A stretch of 36,773 nucleotides of DNA from Hyphomicrobiales bacterium (lineage in GTDB: Bacteria; Pseudomonadota; Alphaproteobacteria; Rhizobiales; Rhizobiaceae), in contig UBXV01000041.1 in NCBI GenBank assembly GCA_900469625.1, forward strand, positions 1-36,773. Reading direction: 5' to 3'. Position numbers and translations under genes: made by a program. The stretch's first letter is position 1; every line of letters starts with the position of its first letter. Below, in pieces: positions 8,120 to 15,999 of this stretch. Under the pieces are notes generated by a model. That model worked only from the letters and a program-made list of their open reading frames with translations. It did no database searches and was not told where the DNA came from.

Positions 8120-9622
8120 TCAGTGTTCTTCGTACTGGGTGAAGGACGGATCGGCGAGATCGGTAAAGCGGGTGAATTCCGACTGGAAGGCGAGCTTTAC
8201 CGTGCCGGTCGGTCCGTGACGCTGCTTGGCGATGATCACGTCGGCCGTGCCCTTCACCTGCTCCATCTTCATCTTCCACTCGTCATACTTCGGGTCGAAC
8301 TCGTCGCGGGGCTCGAGGTTCTTCACGTAGTATTCTTCGCGGAACACGAAGAGCACCACGTCGGCGTCCTGCTCGATCGAGCCTGATTCGCGAAGGTCGG
8401 AGAGCTGCGGGCGCTTGTCTTCACGGCTTTCCACCCCACGGGAAAGCTGGGACAGCGCGATGATCGGCACGTTCAGTTCCTTGCCGAGCGCTTTCAGGCC
8501 GGTGGTGATCTGGGTGATTTCCTGCACGCGGTTGTCGCTCGACTTGCCCGAGCCGGTCATGAGCTGGATGTAGTCGACCACCAGGCAGTCGAGACCGCGC
8601 TGGCGCTTCAGGCGGCGGGCGCGGGCCGAGAGCTGGGCAATCGAGATACCACCGGTCTGGTCGATGAACAGCGGCACCTTCTGCATCATCTGCGAGCAGG
8701 CGACGAGCTTTTCGAAATCGGCTTCGGAGATGTCGCCGCGGCGGATCTTCGAGGAGGACACTTCGGTCTGCTCGGAAATGATACGGGTTGCCAGCTGTTC
8801 GGACGACATTTCGAGCGAATAGAAGCCGACGACGCCGCCGTTCTTGGCCTTGAACGAACCGTCCGCCTGCACCTCGGGGTCATAGGCGGCGGCGATGTTG
8901 TAGGCGATGTTGGTGGCAAGCGATGTCTTGCCCATGCCGGGGCGTCCGGCAAGCACGATCAAGTCGGAGCGCTGCAGACCGCCCATGCGGGCGTCGAGCG
9001 ACAGGATGCCCGTCGAGATGCCGGAAAGGCTACCGTCGCGTTCAAAAGCCTGGCCGGCCATGTCGATGGCCAGCGCCACCGCGTCGTTGAAGGACTGGAA
9101 GCCGCCATCGTAGCGACCGGTCTCGGCAAGTTCGAACAGGCGGCGTTCCGCATCCTCGATCTGGCCCTGCGGCGGCATGTCGAGCGGCGCGTCGAAGGCG
9201 ATGTTGACCATGTCCTCGCCGATGGTGATCAGCGAGCGGCGCAGCGCCAGGTCGTAGATGGCGCGGCCGTAGTCTTCCGCGTTGATGATCGAGACGGCGC
9301 CAGCGGCCAGACGCGCGAGGTATTGTGCAACCGTCAGGTCGCCGACCTTTTCGTCGGCCTTGAGGAAGGTCTTGATCGTCACCGGGTTGGCGGTCTTGCC
9401 CATGCGGATGATGTCGCCGGCAACCTCGTAGATGCGGCGATGCAGCGGCTCGAACAGATGAACTGGCTTCAGAAAGTCCGAGACGCGATAGAAGGCGTCA
9501 TTGTTGACCAGGATCGCACCGAGCAGTGCCTGTTCGGCTTCAAGGTTGTTCGGCGCCTCGCGGTAATGCTGGTCCGACTGATCCTTGCCGATAGGGGCGA
9601 GCTTTCGCGCTGCGTCGTTCAT
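8120..9622 (-). CDS. dnaB: Replicative DNA helicase DnaB
   Basis: DnaB is the hexameric 5'-3' helicase that unwinds DNA at the replication fork. The 500-residue protein has the N-terminal domain (REAPNNLEAEQALLGAIL at about 21-38) and a RecA-like C-terminal domain with Walker A GRPGMGKT at 226-233 and Walker B LVVDYIQLM. It ends in the usual LAFQSEFTRF segment. A short insertion (YDPEVQADGSFKAKNGG) after Walker A is seen in other alphaproteobacteria. The ATG at 9622 gives the normal N-terminus; the upstream frame to 9769 is not protein-like. The start is divergent from marR across a 331-base spacer. Confidence 0.97.
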   Translation of the reverse strand: MNDAARKLAPIGKDQSDQHYREAPNNLEAEQALLGAILVNNDAFYRVSDFLKPVHLFEPLHRRIYEVAGDIIRMGKTANPVTIKTFLKADEKVGDLTVAQYLARLAAGAVSIINAEDYGRAIYDLALRRSLITIGEDMVNIAFDAPLDMPPQGQIEDAERRLFELAETGRYDGGFQSFNDAVALAIDMAGQAFERDGSLSGISTGILSLDARMGGLQRSDLIVLAGRPGMGKTSLATNIAYNIAAAYDPEVQADGSFKAKNGGVVGFYSLEMSSEQLATRIISEQTEVSSSKIRRGDISEADFEKLVACSQMMQKVPLFIDQTGGISIAQLSARARRLKRQRGLDCLVVDYIQLMTGSGKSSDNRVQEITQITTGLKALGKELNVPIIALSQLSRGVESREDKRPQLSDLRESGSIEQDADVVLFVFREEYYVKNLEPRDEFDPKYDEWKMKMEQVKGTADVIIAKQRHGPTGTVKLAFQSEFTRFTDLADPSFTQYEEH

Positions 9623-9881
9623 GGTTGTTTGTCTCTGCCTTTTCTGGTGTGCACCCGGTTTGCTGTCTGGGGCTCTGCCGGTCAAGTGCATCAGGGACAC
9701 AGTCGCTGGGCTTGTCGCGCCACCTGCCGCCTTTGCCCGTTGTTCGACTGATCCACAGGTTGACGCCACAAAGCGAAAAAAAATTAAGGCTGCATGAAAA
9801 ACGACATTGACGCTGCGAATCGCTGCGACCCGCGGCTTGCGACAATTCTAGCGCCGTTCGCCGTCTCCCTCAAAACTGCGT

Positions 9882-9910
9882 CTTGAAAATTTCCACCGGA
9901 TAGATTAGAT
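9882..9910 (+). promoter_or_regulatory. Probable marR-emrBA promoter
   Basis: CTTGAA at 9882-9887 is followed, after 17 bases, by TTAGAT at 9905-9910, a fair match to the rhizobial consensus. A second -10-like hexamer TAAAAT lies at 9916-9921. Transcription would begin close to the palindrome at 9925-9934, so a bound repressor would block it. Confidence 0.45.
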
Positions 9911-9924
9911 AGGGATAAAATAAT

Positions 9925-9934
9925 TAGCATGCTA
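9925..9934. promoter_or_regulatory. Palindromic operator, probably for MarR
   Basis: TAGCATGCTA is a perfect 10-bp palindrome, partly extended by ATTAG/CTAAT at 9923-9927 and 9935-9939. It lies 20 bases before the marR start and just downstream of the predicted promoter. MarR proteins commonly repress their own operon from such sites, so self-control of marR-emrB-emrA is likely. Confidence 0.6.
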
Positions 9935-9953
9935 CTAATATGGAAAAGGAACC

Positions 9954-10397
9954 ATGTATCAGCCCATCGTCAATCGGGAATTGTTCGACGCCTTGTCGAT
10001 GGTCAATCGCAAGCTGCGCGCCGTCTTCGATGCCAGGGTGAAGGAGCGCGGGCTGACCTTGCCGCGGGCGAGGGCGCTGTTCGCGTTGACCAGGAAGGAT
10101 GGCTTGAACCAGCGGGAACTTGCCGACGAACTCGAGATCGAGACGCCGACGATCGTGCGTCTTCTGGACGGCATGGAAAAGCAGGGGTTTATCGAGCGCC
10201 GGGTCGAAGTGTCGGACCGCAGGGCCAAGCAGATCCACATGACCGAACTTGGCCGCAACATTGCTGATGAAATCCTCAAGCTCGCAGATGAGATCCGCGC
10301 AGACGTCCTGCGCGGTGTCGAGCCTGGCGAAGTTGCAGCGACCCTGAAGGTCGTTCGCACAATCGCCGACAACGTTCAATTGCTCGCCAAGGACTGA
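9954..10397 (+). CDS. MarR family transcriptional regulator
   Basis: This 147-residue protein has the MarR winged-helix fold: a helix-turn-helix (LNQRELADELEIETPTIVRLL at about 51-71) and the wing motif VSDRRAKQIHMTELG. MarR proteins are dimeric repressors released by small phenolic or lipophilic ligands. The gene starts after a strong AAGGA and is followed after five bases by an EmrB-like transporter gene, so it probably represses its own efflux operon through the palindrome at 9925-9934. The ligand cannot be predicted. Confidence 0.92.
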   Translation: MYQPIVNRELFDALSMVNRKLRAVFDARVKERGLTLPRARALFALTRKDGLNQRELADELEIETPTIVRLLDGMEKQGFIERRVEVSDRRAKQIHMTELGRNIADEILKLADEIRADVLRGVEPGEVAATLKVVRTIADNVQLLAKD

Positions 10398-10402
10398 CGG
10401 CG

Positions 10403-12091
10403 ATGCGTGCCGCCACGACCAGTCCAGCAAATGACAACCGGCACGGCGATGTCGAGGATGCAGCGGCGGCGGAGGAGCCAGTGCCCACGCCGCCCGCGGC
10501 ATCGGCATCCGCGCCGGAGCCGATGAGCGTCGCAAGATCCGCCACCTACATGGTCTGTTCTGCGTTGCTGTTCCTCACGCAAGGTCTCGGCATGAACCTG
10601 GCGCTGGCCAATCTCACCCAGCTTCAGGGCTCGCTTTCCGCAACCGCGATCGAGGCCGCCTGGCTGTCGGCCGCCTATATGGCGCCGAACGTTTCGCTCT
10701 CCATCGCGCTGGTGAAGATCCGCGCACAATACGGGCTGCGCCGGTTTGCCGAAATCGGCATCGTCGGTTTTGTGGTCGTGTCCTTGATGAACGTCTTCGT
10801 TTCCGATTTGCAGTCGGCGATCGTCGTGCGCTTCATCAGCGGCATCGCGGCGGCGCCGATGTCGACGCTCGGTTTCCTCTACATGCTCGAGGCCTTCCCG
10901 CCGGCGCGCAAGCTGACGGTCGGGCTCGCGCTGGCCCTGACTTGCACGACGATTTCTGCACCGATCACGCGGCTGATTTCGCCGACGCTGATCGAATACG
11001 GTCAATGGCATGGGCTTTATACGCTCGAAATGGCGCTGGCGCTGATGGCGCTGCCGATCATCTACCTGCTGCCGCTGACGCCGGTGCCGCACGCCAAGGT
11101 AATCCAGCGCACCGATATCCTCAGCTACCTGCTGGTGGCGCTGGGCTTCGGCTGCATCGCCATCGTCCTGACCATGGGCCGGCTCTACTGGTGGTTCGAG
11201 GCCCCGTGGCTCGGCGTGCTCCTGGCCGTCGCGATCGTGGCGCTGACGACAGTGGTGCTGATCGAACTCAACCGCGCGCTGCCGCTGATCGACATTCGCT
11301 GGCTCGCTTCCAAGGAGATCCTGCATTTTACCGCGGTTCTGCTGGTCTTTCGCCTTGTCGCCTCCGAACAGTCGGCGATCGCCGCAAACTTCTATCAGCT
11401 GCTGGGCTTGCAGTTCGAGCAGGTCGCGACGCTCTACTGGATCATTCTCGGCGCATCGATTGCCGGCGGGCTTCTGTGCGCTGCGCTGATGAACCCCGGC
11501 CACGCCGAATTCGTGCATGTTCTGGCGCTAAGCCTACTGGCCGCAGGCGCCTATATCGACAGCCAGGCGACCAACCTGACGCGGCCCGAACAGATGTATC
11601 TGAGCCAGGCGATGATTGCGGGGGGAACCGCGCTGTTCCTGCCGCCGGCCATGGCCAGTGGCTTCAAGGCGGCGTTGATGAAGGGGCCGAGCTACATTCT
11701 GAGCTTCATCGTCATCTTCCTCTTCACGCAGAGCATCGGCGGCCTGATCGGCACGGCAGCCTTCGGCAGCTTCGTCACACTGCGCGAAAAGTTCCATTCC
11801 AACATGCTGGCCGAACAGGTCGTCATGTCGAACCCGCTGATTGCCCAGCGTATCAGCCAGCTGGCATCGGCCTATGGCCGCGTGATCGGCGACAGGGCCC
11901 TGCTCAACGGCGAAGGCGTCGCGCTCCTCGGCCAGCAGGTCACGCGGGAAGCCAACATCCTCGCCTACAACGACGCCTTTCTGCTCGCATCCGGCATTGC
12001 GCTATGCGCGCTTGCCGGCCTGCTTGCGCATATCGTCTACAAGCGGCTTGCACCTCGCGCGGCCGCTCTCTCCACCAACGAACAGAGTTGA
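10403..12091 (+). CDS. EmrB-like MFS drug transporter (DHA2 type)
   Basis: This 562-residue inner-membrane protein has a Pro/Ala-rich cytoplasmic N-terminus of about 45 residues and roughly 14 hydrophobic helices, as in DHA2-family proton-driven drug exporters. It lies between marR and an EmrA-like adaptor with five-base gaps on both sides, which strongly supports an EmrAB-type pump. The signature motifs are altered. The loop after helix 2 reads KIRAQYGLRR rather than the usual G-x-x-x-D-R-x-G-R-R, and the helix-5 motif C lacks its GP..GG glycines (ISAPITRLISPTLIEYGQW). It is therefore a divergent subfamily member; the substrate is unknown. Confidence 0.88.
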   Translation: MRAATTSPANDNRHGDVEDAAAAEEPVPTPPAASASAPEPMSVARSATYMVCSALLFLTQGLGMNLALANLTQLQGSLSATAIEAAWLSAAYMAPNVSLSIALVKIRAQYGLRRFAEIGIVGFVVVSLMNVFVSDLQSAIVVRFISGIAAAPMSTLGFLYMLEAFPPARKLTVGLALALTCTTISAPITRLISPTLIEYGQWHGLYTLEMALALMALPIIYLLPLTPVPHAKVIQRTDILSYLLVALGFGCIAIVLTMGRLYWWFEAPWLGVLLAVAIVALTTVVLIELNRALPLIDIRWLASKEILHFTAVLLVFRLVASEQSAIAANFYQLLGLQFEQVATLYWIILGASIAGGLLCAALMNPGHAEFVHVLALSLLAAGAYIDSQATNLTRPEQMYLSQAMIAGGTALFLPPAMASGFKAALMKGPSYILSFIVIFLFTQSIGGLIGTAAFGSFVTLREKFHSNMLAEQVVMSNPLIAQRISQLASAYGRVIGDRALLNGEGVALLGQQVTREANILAYNDAFLLASGIALCALAGLLAHIVYKRLAPRAAALSTNEQS

Positions 12092-12096
12092 CCGCC

Positions 12097-13161
12097 ATGC
12101 TGAAATCCTTGCGCTCACCCACCACGATCATCGTGCTGCTGGCAGGCCTTTGCGGCTTGTCCCTGGTTCTCTACGCCTGGCGCCTGCCGCCGTTTCACAG
12201 TTCGGTGGAAATGACGGAGAACGCCTATGTCCGGGGCTACCTGACGATCATGAGCCCGCAACTGTCCGGTTATGTCGCCGAGGTTGCGGTCCACGATTAC
12301 GAGGAGGTCAAGGCCGGGCAACTGCTGGTCAAGATCGACGATCGCATCTACGCGCAGAAGCTGGCGCAGGCGCAAGCCACACTCGCCGCCCAGCAGGCAG
12401 CGCTTGCGAATTCGCGCCAGCAGGAATTGTCGGGCAAGGCGGGCATCGCTGCCAGCGATGCGCAACTCGACAGCGCCAAGGCGGCCTTCAACAGGGCGAG
12501 CGCCGCCTGGGACCGGATCCGGCCGTTGGCCGAAAAAGGCATCTCCACCCGCAGCGAGGCGGATCAGTCGAAAGCAGCGTTCGAGCAGGCGGTCGCGGCG
12601 GTCAGGCAGGCCGAGGCCGGACTGGAGGTCTCCCGTCAGGCGCTTGCCACCACGCTCGGCGCTCGCGCCGGCCTGCAGGCCACCGTTTCGGGCGCTGAGG
12701 CCGCCGTCGAACTGGCACGGATCGATCTCGAAAACACGCGCATCGTTGCCCCTCGCGACGGCAAGCTCGGCGAGATCGGCGCGCGCCTTGGCCAGTATGT
12801 CACGCCCGGCTCGCAACTGCTGTTCGTCGTGCCGCACGATGTCTGGGTGCTTGCCAATTTCAAGGAAACACAGCTTGACGGCATGAGGGCCGGCCAACCG
12901 GTGACCATCTCGGTCGACGCCCTGCAGAAAAACACGCTGACCGGGCACATCGAGCGCTTTTCGCCGGCTGCCGGATCGGAGTTCAGCATCATCCGCCCGG
13001 ACAATGCCACCGGCAATTTCACCAAGGTCGCCCAGCGCGTCGGTGTCCGGATCGCAGTTGATCCCGGCCAGCCGCTCGCCGATCTGCTGTCGCCCGGCTT
13101 GTCCGTCGTCGTGCGCGTCGACAAGGATATGGCCCCGTCGGCTGTGCCTGCCCGGACCTGA
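12097..13161 (+). CDS. EmrA/HlyD family periplasmic adaptor
   Basis: This 354-residue protein is a membrane-fusion adaptor linking an inner-membrane transporter to an outer-membrane channel. It has one N-terminal membrane anchor (about residues 8-28), a lipoyl-like half motif (YVAEVAVHDYEEVKAGQLLVKID), a long alanine-rich coiled-coil hairpin of about 100 residues, the second lipoyl half (ENTRIVAPRDGKLGEI), and a beta-barrel domain with the EmrA-type VLANFKETQL. The start at 12097 is five bases after the transporter stop; a longer frame that reads back through the transporter gene is a shadow. No outer-membrane channel is encoded nearby, so a TolC-like partner must come from elsewhere. Confidence 0.92.
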   Translation: MLKSLRSPTTIIVLLAGLCGLSLVLYAWRLPPFHSSVEMTENAYVRGYLTIMSPQLSGYVAEVAVHDYEEVKAGQLLVKIDDRIYAQKLAQAQATLAAQQAALANSRQQELSGKAGIAASDAQLDSAKAAFNRASAAWDRIRPLAEKGISTRSEADQSKAAFEQAVAAVRQAEAGLEVSRQALATTLGARAGLQATVSGAEAAVELARIDLENTRIVAPRDGKLGEIGARLGQYVTPGSQLLFVVPHDVWVLANFKETQLDGMRAGQPVTISVDALQKNTLTGHIERFSPAAGSEFSIIRPDNATGNFTKVAQRVGVRIAVDPGQPLADLLSPGLSVVVRVDKDMAPSAVPART

Positions 13162-13243
13162 GGCGTTTCCGTTTCTGCGCATGTCCTGACGTAGAACCGC
13201 TCCGCGCTCTTCCTCGCAAATGCTTTGAGCCCACGGCAAAGAA

Positions 13244-13271
13244 AAAGCCCGGATCGTGAGATCCGGGCTTT
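13244..13271. terminator. Bidirectional terminator between emrA-like gene and rplI
   Basis: A perfect 12-bp stem AAAGCCCGGATC/GATCCGGGCTTT closes on GTGA. On the minus strand it is followed by TTTCTTTG, which suits termination of the rplI transcript. On the plus strand it lies downstream of the efflux operon. It sits between two convergent genes. Confidence 0.8.
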
Positions 13272-13295
13272 CGCAATCAGAATGGCCTATGAGGC

Positions 13296-13871
13296 TTATT
13301 CTTCTTCGCCGTCGAATTCGGCTTCCGGGTTGAAGAAGTCTTCCGGCTTCAGGGCATCTTCGTCAACGCCGTAGATGGCGTCGGCCGAGGTCAGGCTTTC
13401 GCCCTTAGCCTGGCGCTCGGCTTCTTCTGCCGAACGGGCAACGTTGACTTCAACTGCGATTTCGACTTCCGAATGCAGGTGCAGCGTGACGTTGTGCAGG
13501 CCGATCGACTTGATCGGGTGGTTCAGGTCGACCTGGTTGCGGCCGATGTTGAAGCCGCCGGCAGCCAGAACTTCGATAACGTCGCGCGCAGCAACCGAAC
13601 CGTAGAGCTGACCGGTTTCGCCAGCCGAACGCACGATGATGAAGGACTTGCCTTCGAGCTTCTCGGCAACCTTCTGGGCTTCCGACTTGCGCTCGAGGTT
13701 ACGGGCTTCGAGCGTCGAGCGCTCGGATTCGAAGCGTGCCTTGTTGGCAGCGTTGGCGCGCAGTGCCTTGCCGAGCGGCAGCAGGTAGTTGCGTGCGAAG
13801 CCGTCGCGAACCTTTACGGTTTCGCCCATCTGGCCGAGCTTGGCGATACGTTCGAGAAGAATGACTTCCAT
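13296..13871 (-). CDS. rplI: Ribosomal protein bL9
   Basis: L9 is a structural protein of the large ribosomal subunit. The 191-residue protein begins with the conserved N-terminal domain ([32 protein letters not shown]), followed by the connecting helix and C-terminal domain. It is longer than the 149-residue E. coli protein because of an acidic, Glu/Asp-rich C-terminal extension (about residues 150-191), typical of rhizobial L9. A strong AAGGA precedes the start. It is the last gene of the rpsF-rpsR-DUF2232-rplI unit, 31 bases after the DUF2232 gene, and ends at the hairpin 13244-13271. Confidence 0.97.
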   Translation of the reverse strand: MEVILLERIAKLGQMGETVKVRDGFARNYLLPLGKALRANAANKARFESERSTLEARNLERKSEAQKVAEKLEGKSFIIVRSAGETGQLYGSVAARDVIEVLAAGGFNIGRNQVDLNHPIKSIGLHNVTLHLHSEVEIAVEVNVARSAEEAERQAKGESLTSADAIYGVDEDALKPEDFFNPEAEFDGEEE

Positions 13872-13902
13872 GATCTTGTCCTTTCAGAGTTCAGGTTTTG
13901 GG

Positions 13903-14856
13903 TCAGTTTTTTCCCACCGGGGTGACCGCGATGGTGCGTCGCGTATCGGTCAGTCCCGTAAGGAGGAAGAAGATTGCCGGGATCGTGAACACGAGCACCG
14001 ACAGGTATGCGATCCACAGCACGGGAAGCCGCCAGGACTTGCCGCGGGTGCGGAAATGGAAGGAAGCAAAGCCGGCCAGCAGGAAACCTGCGCCGAATGT
14101 GCCGCAGACGAGCGCGCCGATCGTGGCCGGTGCACCGCCGAGGAATGTCAGGACCAGGCCGCCCAGAAAGATGAAGATCGCGTTGCGGTGCATGCGCAGC
14201 GTCGAGGGAATGTCCTCGCGCGGGCGCAGCGACTTGCCCGACATCTGTACGATGCGGGTAGCGACATAGTAGGCGGTAAACAGCATCACCACCCAGACGG
14301 CACCCTGGATCAGCGGCAGTGCCAGCGTGAAGATCGACTTGATCTGGGCGATCGCTGCGGGATCCGGATTGTAGAGCGGTTCCTGTGCTTTCACCGCTTG
14401 GATGACGATGTCGACCATGCGGTCGGACACGGCGGAATCATATCCGACGATGAAGCCGACGATGATCATGCCGGCCGTCACCAGTCCGGCGAGGTGGCTC
14501 AATATGTCGGAGAGCGGATACCAGGCAAGCGCGCCGTCCGGGCCACCGAGTTCGCTCGCGGGGCGCGCAAGGTTTGCCAGATGGCTGAGCCAGCCGGCCG
14601 GGATCAGCGTCACGACCAGGATCAAAAGCGCGAAATACGGGGAGATCAGCGCGGCAGCGGCAACGCCGGCGCTGACGATCGCCGTGATCGCGGCTGCATT
14701 GCCCCAGCCGAGGCCGGCAATGAGAATGGGGAGTGCCGAAGCGGCATAAAGAACGATCGCAAGCGACGACTGCGTATTCGCGCCCATCGACAGGAGGGCA
14801 GCGGTAACGCCGGCGAGGCCACCGGTCAGCAGCGATGTCTTGTTCAAGGTCTTCAC
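13903..14856 (-). CDS. DUF2232 family membrane protein
   Basis: This 317-residue protein has about eight hydrophobic helices and no signal peptide, so it is an inner-membrane protein. It resembles the DUF2232 family, which is found in this same position between rpsR and rplI in many alphaproteobacteria and some Firmicutes and has no established function. Long helices include LIAGLGWGNAAAITAIVSAG and FLGGLVLTFLGGAPATIGAL. The start is GTG at 14856 with AGGA eight bases upstream. The upstream spacer from rpsR is filled with stem-loops, suggesting its expression is set differently from that of the ribosomal genes. Confidence 0.85.
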   Translation of the reverse strand: MKTLNKTSLLTGGLAGVTAALLSMGANTQSSLAIVLYAASALPILIAGLGWGNAAAITAIVSAGVAAAALISPYFALLILVVTLIPAGWLSHLANLARPASELGGPDGALAWYPLSDILSHLAGLVTAGMIIVGFIVGYDSAVSDRMVDIVIQAVKAQEPLYNPDPAAIAQIKSIFTLALPLIQGAVWVVMLFTAYYVATRIVQMSGKSLRPREDIPSTLRMHRNAIFIFLGGLVLTFLGGAPATIGALVCGTFGAGFLLAGFASFHFRTRGKSWRLPVLWIAYLSVLVFTIPAIFFLLTGLTDTRRTIAVTPVGKN

Positions 14857-14888
14857 GTTCGCTGTCCTGCTTCGTGCAGTTAGGGGTT

Positions 14889-15041
14889 GGCTGAAAGCTC
14901 AGCCCCAACATGGGATTTTCGATGTGTCTCCACATCGGGGTTCCGATCCGCGCCCAACGCGGAAGGGAGAGGGCAAGGCATCACGTAAAGCGAGCGCCTT
15001 GCCCGAGTTTCGGTTTCCGTCGAGTCAGGCGACCGACGGAA
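14889..15041 (-). promoter_or_regulatory. Array of five stem-loops between rpsR and the DUF2232 gene
   Basis: Almost the whole 197-base spacer folds into successive hairpins: 15015-15022 with 15034-15041 (8 bp), 14971-14979 with 14996-15004 (9 bp, GGGCAAGGC), 14947-14952 with 14958-14963 (6 bp), 14920-14926 with 14931-14937 (7 bp), and 14889-14894 with 14899-14904 (6 bp). The array lies inside the ribosomal operon, just before the DUF2232 ribosome-binding site. No T-run marks a standard terminator. It may act in attenuation, RNA processing or 3'-end protection of the rpsF-rpsR transcript. Confidence 0.6.
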
Positions 15042-15053
15042 GGTCAGCCGATC

Positions 15054-15302
15054 TTACGAAACGACGTAGGGCAGCAGGCCGAGGAAGCGGGCGCGCTTGA
15101 TCGCCTGGGCGAGTTCGCGCTGCTTCTTCTGGGAAACGGCCGTGATGCGGGAAGGAACGATCTTGCCGCGCTCGGAAATGTAGCGCTGCAGAAGACGGAT
15201 GTCCTTGTAGTCGATCCGCGGTGCGTTTGCGCCCGAGAAGGGGCAGGTCTTGCGGCGACGGTGGAACGGGCGACGAACCGGAGCGGAAGAAACTTCAGCC
15301 AT
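15054..15302 (-). CDS. rpsR: Ribosomal protein bS18
   Basis: S18 is a small-subunit protein that binds as a pair with S6. The 82-residue sequence contains the conserved core [29 protein letters not shown] and the closing [30 protein letters not shown]. Length is normal for alphaproteobacteria. GGAG lies ten bases before the ATG. It follows rpsF after 27 bases and is followed by the stem-loop array and DUF2232 gene. Confidence 0.98.
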   Translation of the reverse strand: MAEVSSAPVRRPFHRRRKTCPFSGANAPRIDYKDIRLLQRYISERGKIVPSRITAVSQKKQRELAQAIKRARFLGLLPYVVS

Positions 15303-15329
15303 TGTCTTTAATCTCCTAAAGCTTCTTGA

Positions 15330-15776
15330 TTACGCGCGGTCTTCGCGCGGACGGCGCGGGCGGTCTTCGCGGTCGCCACGGTCCGGACGCGGACCACGGT
15401 CGCCGAAGCCACGCTCCGGACGGTCGCCATCGCGGCGCGGACGGTCGTCGCGGTCACGCTTCTGCATCATTGCAGACGCACCTTCTTCGTGCTTCTCAAC
15501 GGCGATCGTCATGTAGCGCAGGACGTCTTCGTTGATGCGCATCTGACGCTCGATTTCGTGAACAGCCGCTGCCGGAGCGTCGATGTCCATGAGAACGTAG
15601 TGAGCCTTGCGGTTCTTCTTGATGCGGTAGGTGAGGGACTTGAGGCCCCAGTTCTCGACGCGACCGACCTTGCCGCCGTTTGCTTCGAGAACGCCCTTGT
15701 ACTGCTCGACGAGACCGTCGACCTGCTGGGGCGTGATGTCCTGGCGGGCCAGGAATACGTGTTCATAAAGAGCCAT
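15330..15776 (-). CDS. rpsF: Ribosomal protein bS6
   Basis: S6 binds S18 on the small-subunit platform. The 148-residue protein has the normal ferredoxin-like domain ([20 protein letters not shown], then [15 protein letters not shown]) in residues 1-100. Residues 107-148 are a highly charged tail built almost only of Arg, Asp, Glu, Gly and Pro, with RP, RD and DR repeats, so it is surely disordered. The E. coli protein has a short glutamate tail here instead. AAAGG precedes the start. It leads the operon transcribed from 16000-16028, with a leader of about 215 bases that could carry S6-S18 feedback. Confidence 0.97.
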   Translation of the reverse strand: MALYEHVFLARQDITPQQVDGLVEQYKGVLEANGGKVGRVENWGLKSLTYRIKKNRKAHYVLMDIDAPAAAVHEIERQMRINEDVLRYMTIAVEKHEEGASAMMQKRDRDDRPRRDGDRPERGFGDRGPRPDRGDREDRPRRPREDRA

Positions 15777-15999
15777 TGTGGCTTACCTTTCTTGCGTTAA
15801 TCAGCCCGGACATCGGCGGCTAAGCCTCAACGACTGTTCTTAGTGGCTGCGGACAGCCGGCAAGAAAGTGTTGTATCGAGACGGTCGAGAGCGGAGACAC
15901 GGGAGGCCGGAAAGACTTGCAATCCTAAACGGCTCCCCTCGAGGAAGCCGGCCCTCCGTTCAGCCACCAGCCAGAAGACCGGGCATTTCGAACAGCGCG

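Larger units (their letters stand above)
9623..9953. other. dnaB-marR divergent spacer
   Basis: This spacer contains no supportable gene. Its marR-proximal part (9882-9940) holds a promoter and a palindromic operator described separately. An A8 tract lies at about 9777-9784. For dnaB, a perfect CTTGAC -35-like hexamer is present on the minus strand at 9681-9686, but the base set 17 positions on is a poor -10, so I do not call a dnaB promoter. Confidence 0.5.

Noticed and set aside
9681-9686. CTTGAC on the minus strand upstream of dnaB as a promoter -35
   Set aside because: The hexamer 17 bases on is GCAAAC, far from any -10 consensus, so the match is probably chance.
10942-12096. Upstream extension that would fuse the EmrA-like protein to a read-back through the transporter gene
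   Set aside because: The extension is out of frame with the real transporter and not protein-like; the ATG at 12097 gives a complete adaptor.
10376-13239. Minus-strand open frames opposite emrB- and emrA-like genes
   Set aside because: Both are rich in Arg, Gln, His and Asp with no recognisable domain and lie under clear coding genes.
15330-15470. Repetitive CGGTC/GCGGA DNA as a CRISPR-like or satellite repeat
   Set aside because: It is the coding sequence of the charged S6 tail; there are no regular repeats with unique spacers.
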